Assembly (NCBI GenBank): GCA_020846875.1 | Contig: JADLDB010000002.1 | Coordinates: 1 to 64,000, forward strand | From: Myxococcales bacterium | GTDB lineage: Bacteria; Myxococcota; Myxococcia; Myxococcales; Myxococcaceae | DNA: 64,000 nt | Reading direction: 5' to 3' | Shown: piece after piece, positions 63,306 through 64,000 of the stretch | Position numbering within the stretch: position 1 is the first letter of the stretch | Layout: each line of letters begins with the position of its first letter | Made by a program: the position numbers and the translations under genes | The notes under the pieces: generated by a model | The model's database searches: none | Told to the model about the DNA's origin: nothing | Seen by the model: only the letters and a program-made list of their open reading frames with translations

Positions 63306-64000
63306 ATGGTGTCCGTGCGCACCGCCAACCTGGCCATCGTCTTCACCGACATCAAGGGCTTCACCGAGCGGACCAGCCGGCAGACGCTGGAGCAGAACCA
63401 GCAACTGCTCTCCACGCACAACGCGCTGCTGGGGCCGCTCTTCAAGGCGTACGGCGGGCGCGTCATCAAGATGATCGGCGACGCCTTCCTGGTCGCCTTC
63501 GACTCGCCCACCCACGCAGTGCTGTCGGGCGCGGCCATCCAGGACAGGCTGTGGGCGCACAACCGGAACCTGCCGCCGGATGAGCAGCTCCACGTGCGCA
63601 TCGCCATCAACGTGGGCGAGGTGCGGCTGGAGGAAGGCGACGTGTACGGCGAGCCCGTCAACATCGCCGCGCGGGTGGAAGGCGAGGCCGACGCCGGGGA
63701 AGTCACCTTCACCGAAGCCGTCTACCTGGCGATGAACCGCGCCGAGGTGGCGAGCGAGGTGTGGAAGACGGTGGAGCTCAAGGGCATCCCCGAGCCGGTG
63801 AAGCTGTTCCGGGTGACGAGGTCCGCGGGCGACGCCTCGCGGGCGCCCTTCGGCGGGAAGGCGCTCGAGCGCGCGGAGACGGCGCCGGTGCGCAGCTCCT
63901 CGGGCGAGCTGTCGCAGAAGGCCGTGGCCCTGGCCACCACCGCCGCCGAGGCCGCTTCCCGCGCCGTCACCACCGGGGCGAAGAAGGTGCAGGACTCGAT
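63306..64000 (+). CDS. Class III adenylate/guanylate cyclase (partial, runs off the right edge)
   Basis: 231 residues visible from ATG 63306. IVFTDIKGFT (Asp15) and KMIGDAFLVAF (Asp59) are the two metal-binding sites, and Lys55 before IGD fits an adenylate cyclase. VRIAINVGEVRLEEGDVYGEPVNIAARVE carries the transition-state region. After about residue 170 an Ala/Ser-rich linker begins and the sequence ends in the window. The catalytic domain is at the extreme N-terminus, so any sensor or membrane part must be C-terminal. The ATG lies 60 bases from the leader of the divergent permuted tRNA. Confidence 0.88.
   Translation, partial: MVSVRTANLAIVFTDIKGFTERTSRQTLEQNQQLLSTHNALLGPLFKAYGGRVIKMIGDAFLVAFDSPTHAVLSGAAIQDRLWAHNRNLPPDEQLHVRIAINVGEVRLEEGDVYGEPVNIAARVEGEADAGEVTFTEAVYLAMNRAEVASEVWKTVELKGIPEPVKLFRVTRSAGDASRAPFGGKALERAETAPVRSSSGELSQKAVALATTAAEAASRAVTTGAKKVQDS

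Overview
The window looks like a chromosomal segment of a myxobacterium (Myxococcota). It is very GC-rich with a strong G/C third-position bias. It carries three MYXO-CTERM tails (Cys-Gly-Cys, a hydrophobic segment, an Arg cluster), a Ser/Thr kinase fused to an ATPase/TPR module, two hybrid histidine kinases, MopE-like acidic repeats, two class III cyclase genes and many lipoproteins. Genes are dense, often translationally coupled (GTGA, ATGA and TGATG overlaps), and mostly housekeeping, envelope or signalling. I see no phage, IS element or CRISPR array.

Layout. 1-2.5 kb: edge of a zinc-ribbon gene and a VWA/Cys-repeat surface protein. 2.6-8.6 kb: a GAF histidine kinase convergent with a giant PilZ-like/kinase/AAA/TPR protein. 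8.6-13.6 kb: a beta-barrel and two DUF4136 lipoproteins around pyruvate kinase, a double SnoaL lipoprotein and a small secreted protein. 13.6-19.7 kb: a metallophosphoesterase and several envelope proteins, including an Omp85-like barrel. 19.8-22.3 kb: an EF-G-like GTPase behind a near-perfect sigma-54 promoter. 22.4-30.2 kb: a lipoprotein and a 2,104-residue protein that is two exported proteins joined in one frame. 30.4-44.2 kb: a fatty-acid-hydroxylase-like protein, DUF481, PEGA, M1 aminopeptidase, YkgJ, ADP-ribosylglycohydrolase, hybrid kinases, dienelactone hydrolase and GluQ. 44.3-56.9 kb: a GAF-cyclase with HEAT and HD-like partners, VOC, membrane proteins, a paralogous pair of small secreted proteins, ProB, prepilin peptidase, ABC-F, SCP2-like and EF-hand proteins.

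57.0-63.0 kb, minus strand: a compact arginine operon, argC-argJ(B)-argR-argH-argF, every junction overlapping. It starts at a promoter whose -35/-10 spacer contains an ARG-box-like palindrome. The argJ product is fused to an acetylglutamate-kinase-like domain whose catalytic motifs are eroded, and the ArgJ nucleophile position is Ser instead of Thr.

Immediately upstream of argC (63134-63212, minus) lies the most unusual feature: a complete tRNA-Arg(UCU) whose 3' half precedes its 5' half. This is a circularly permuted tRNA gene. Joining the halves at positions 29/30 restores a canonical 74-nt cloverleaf with perfect stems, and the flanking sequences pair in a long imperfect helix. Permuted tRNAs are established in some algae and archaea; I know of no established bacterial example but cannot search. 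The window ends inside a second class III cyclase gene on the plus strand.
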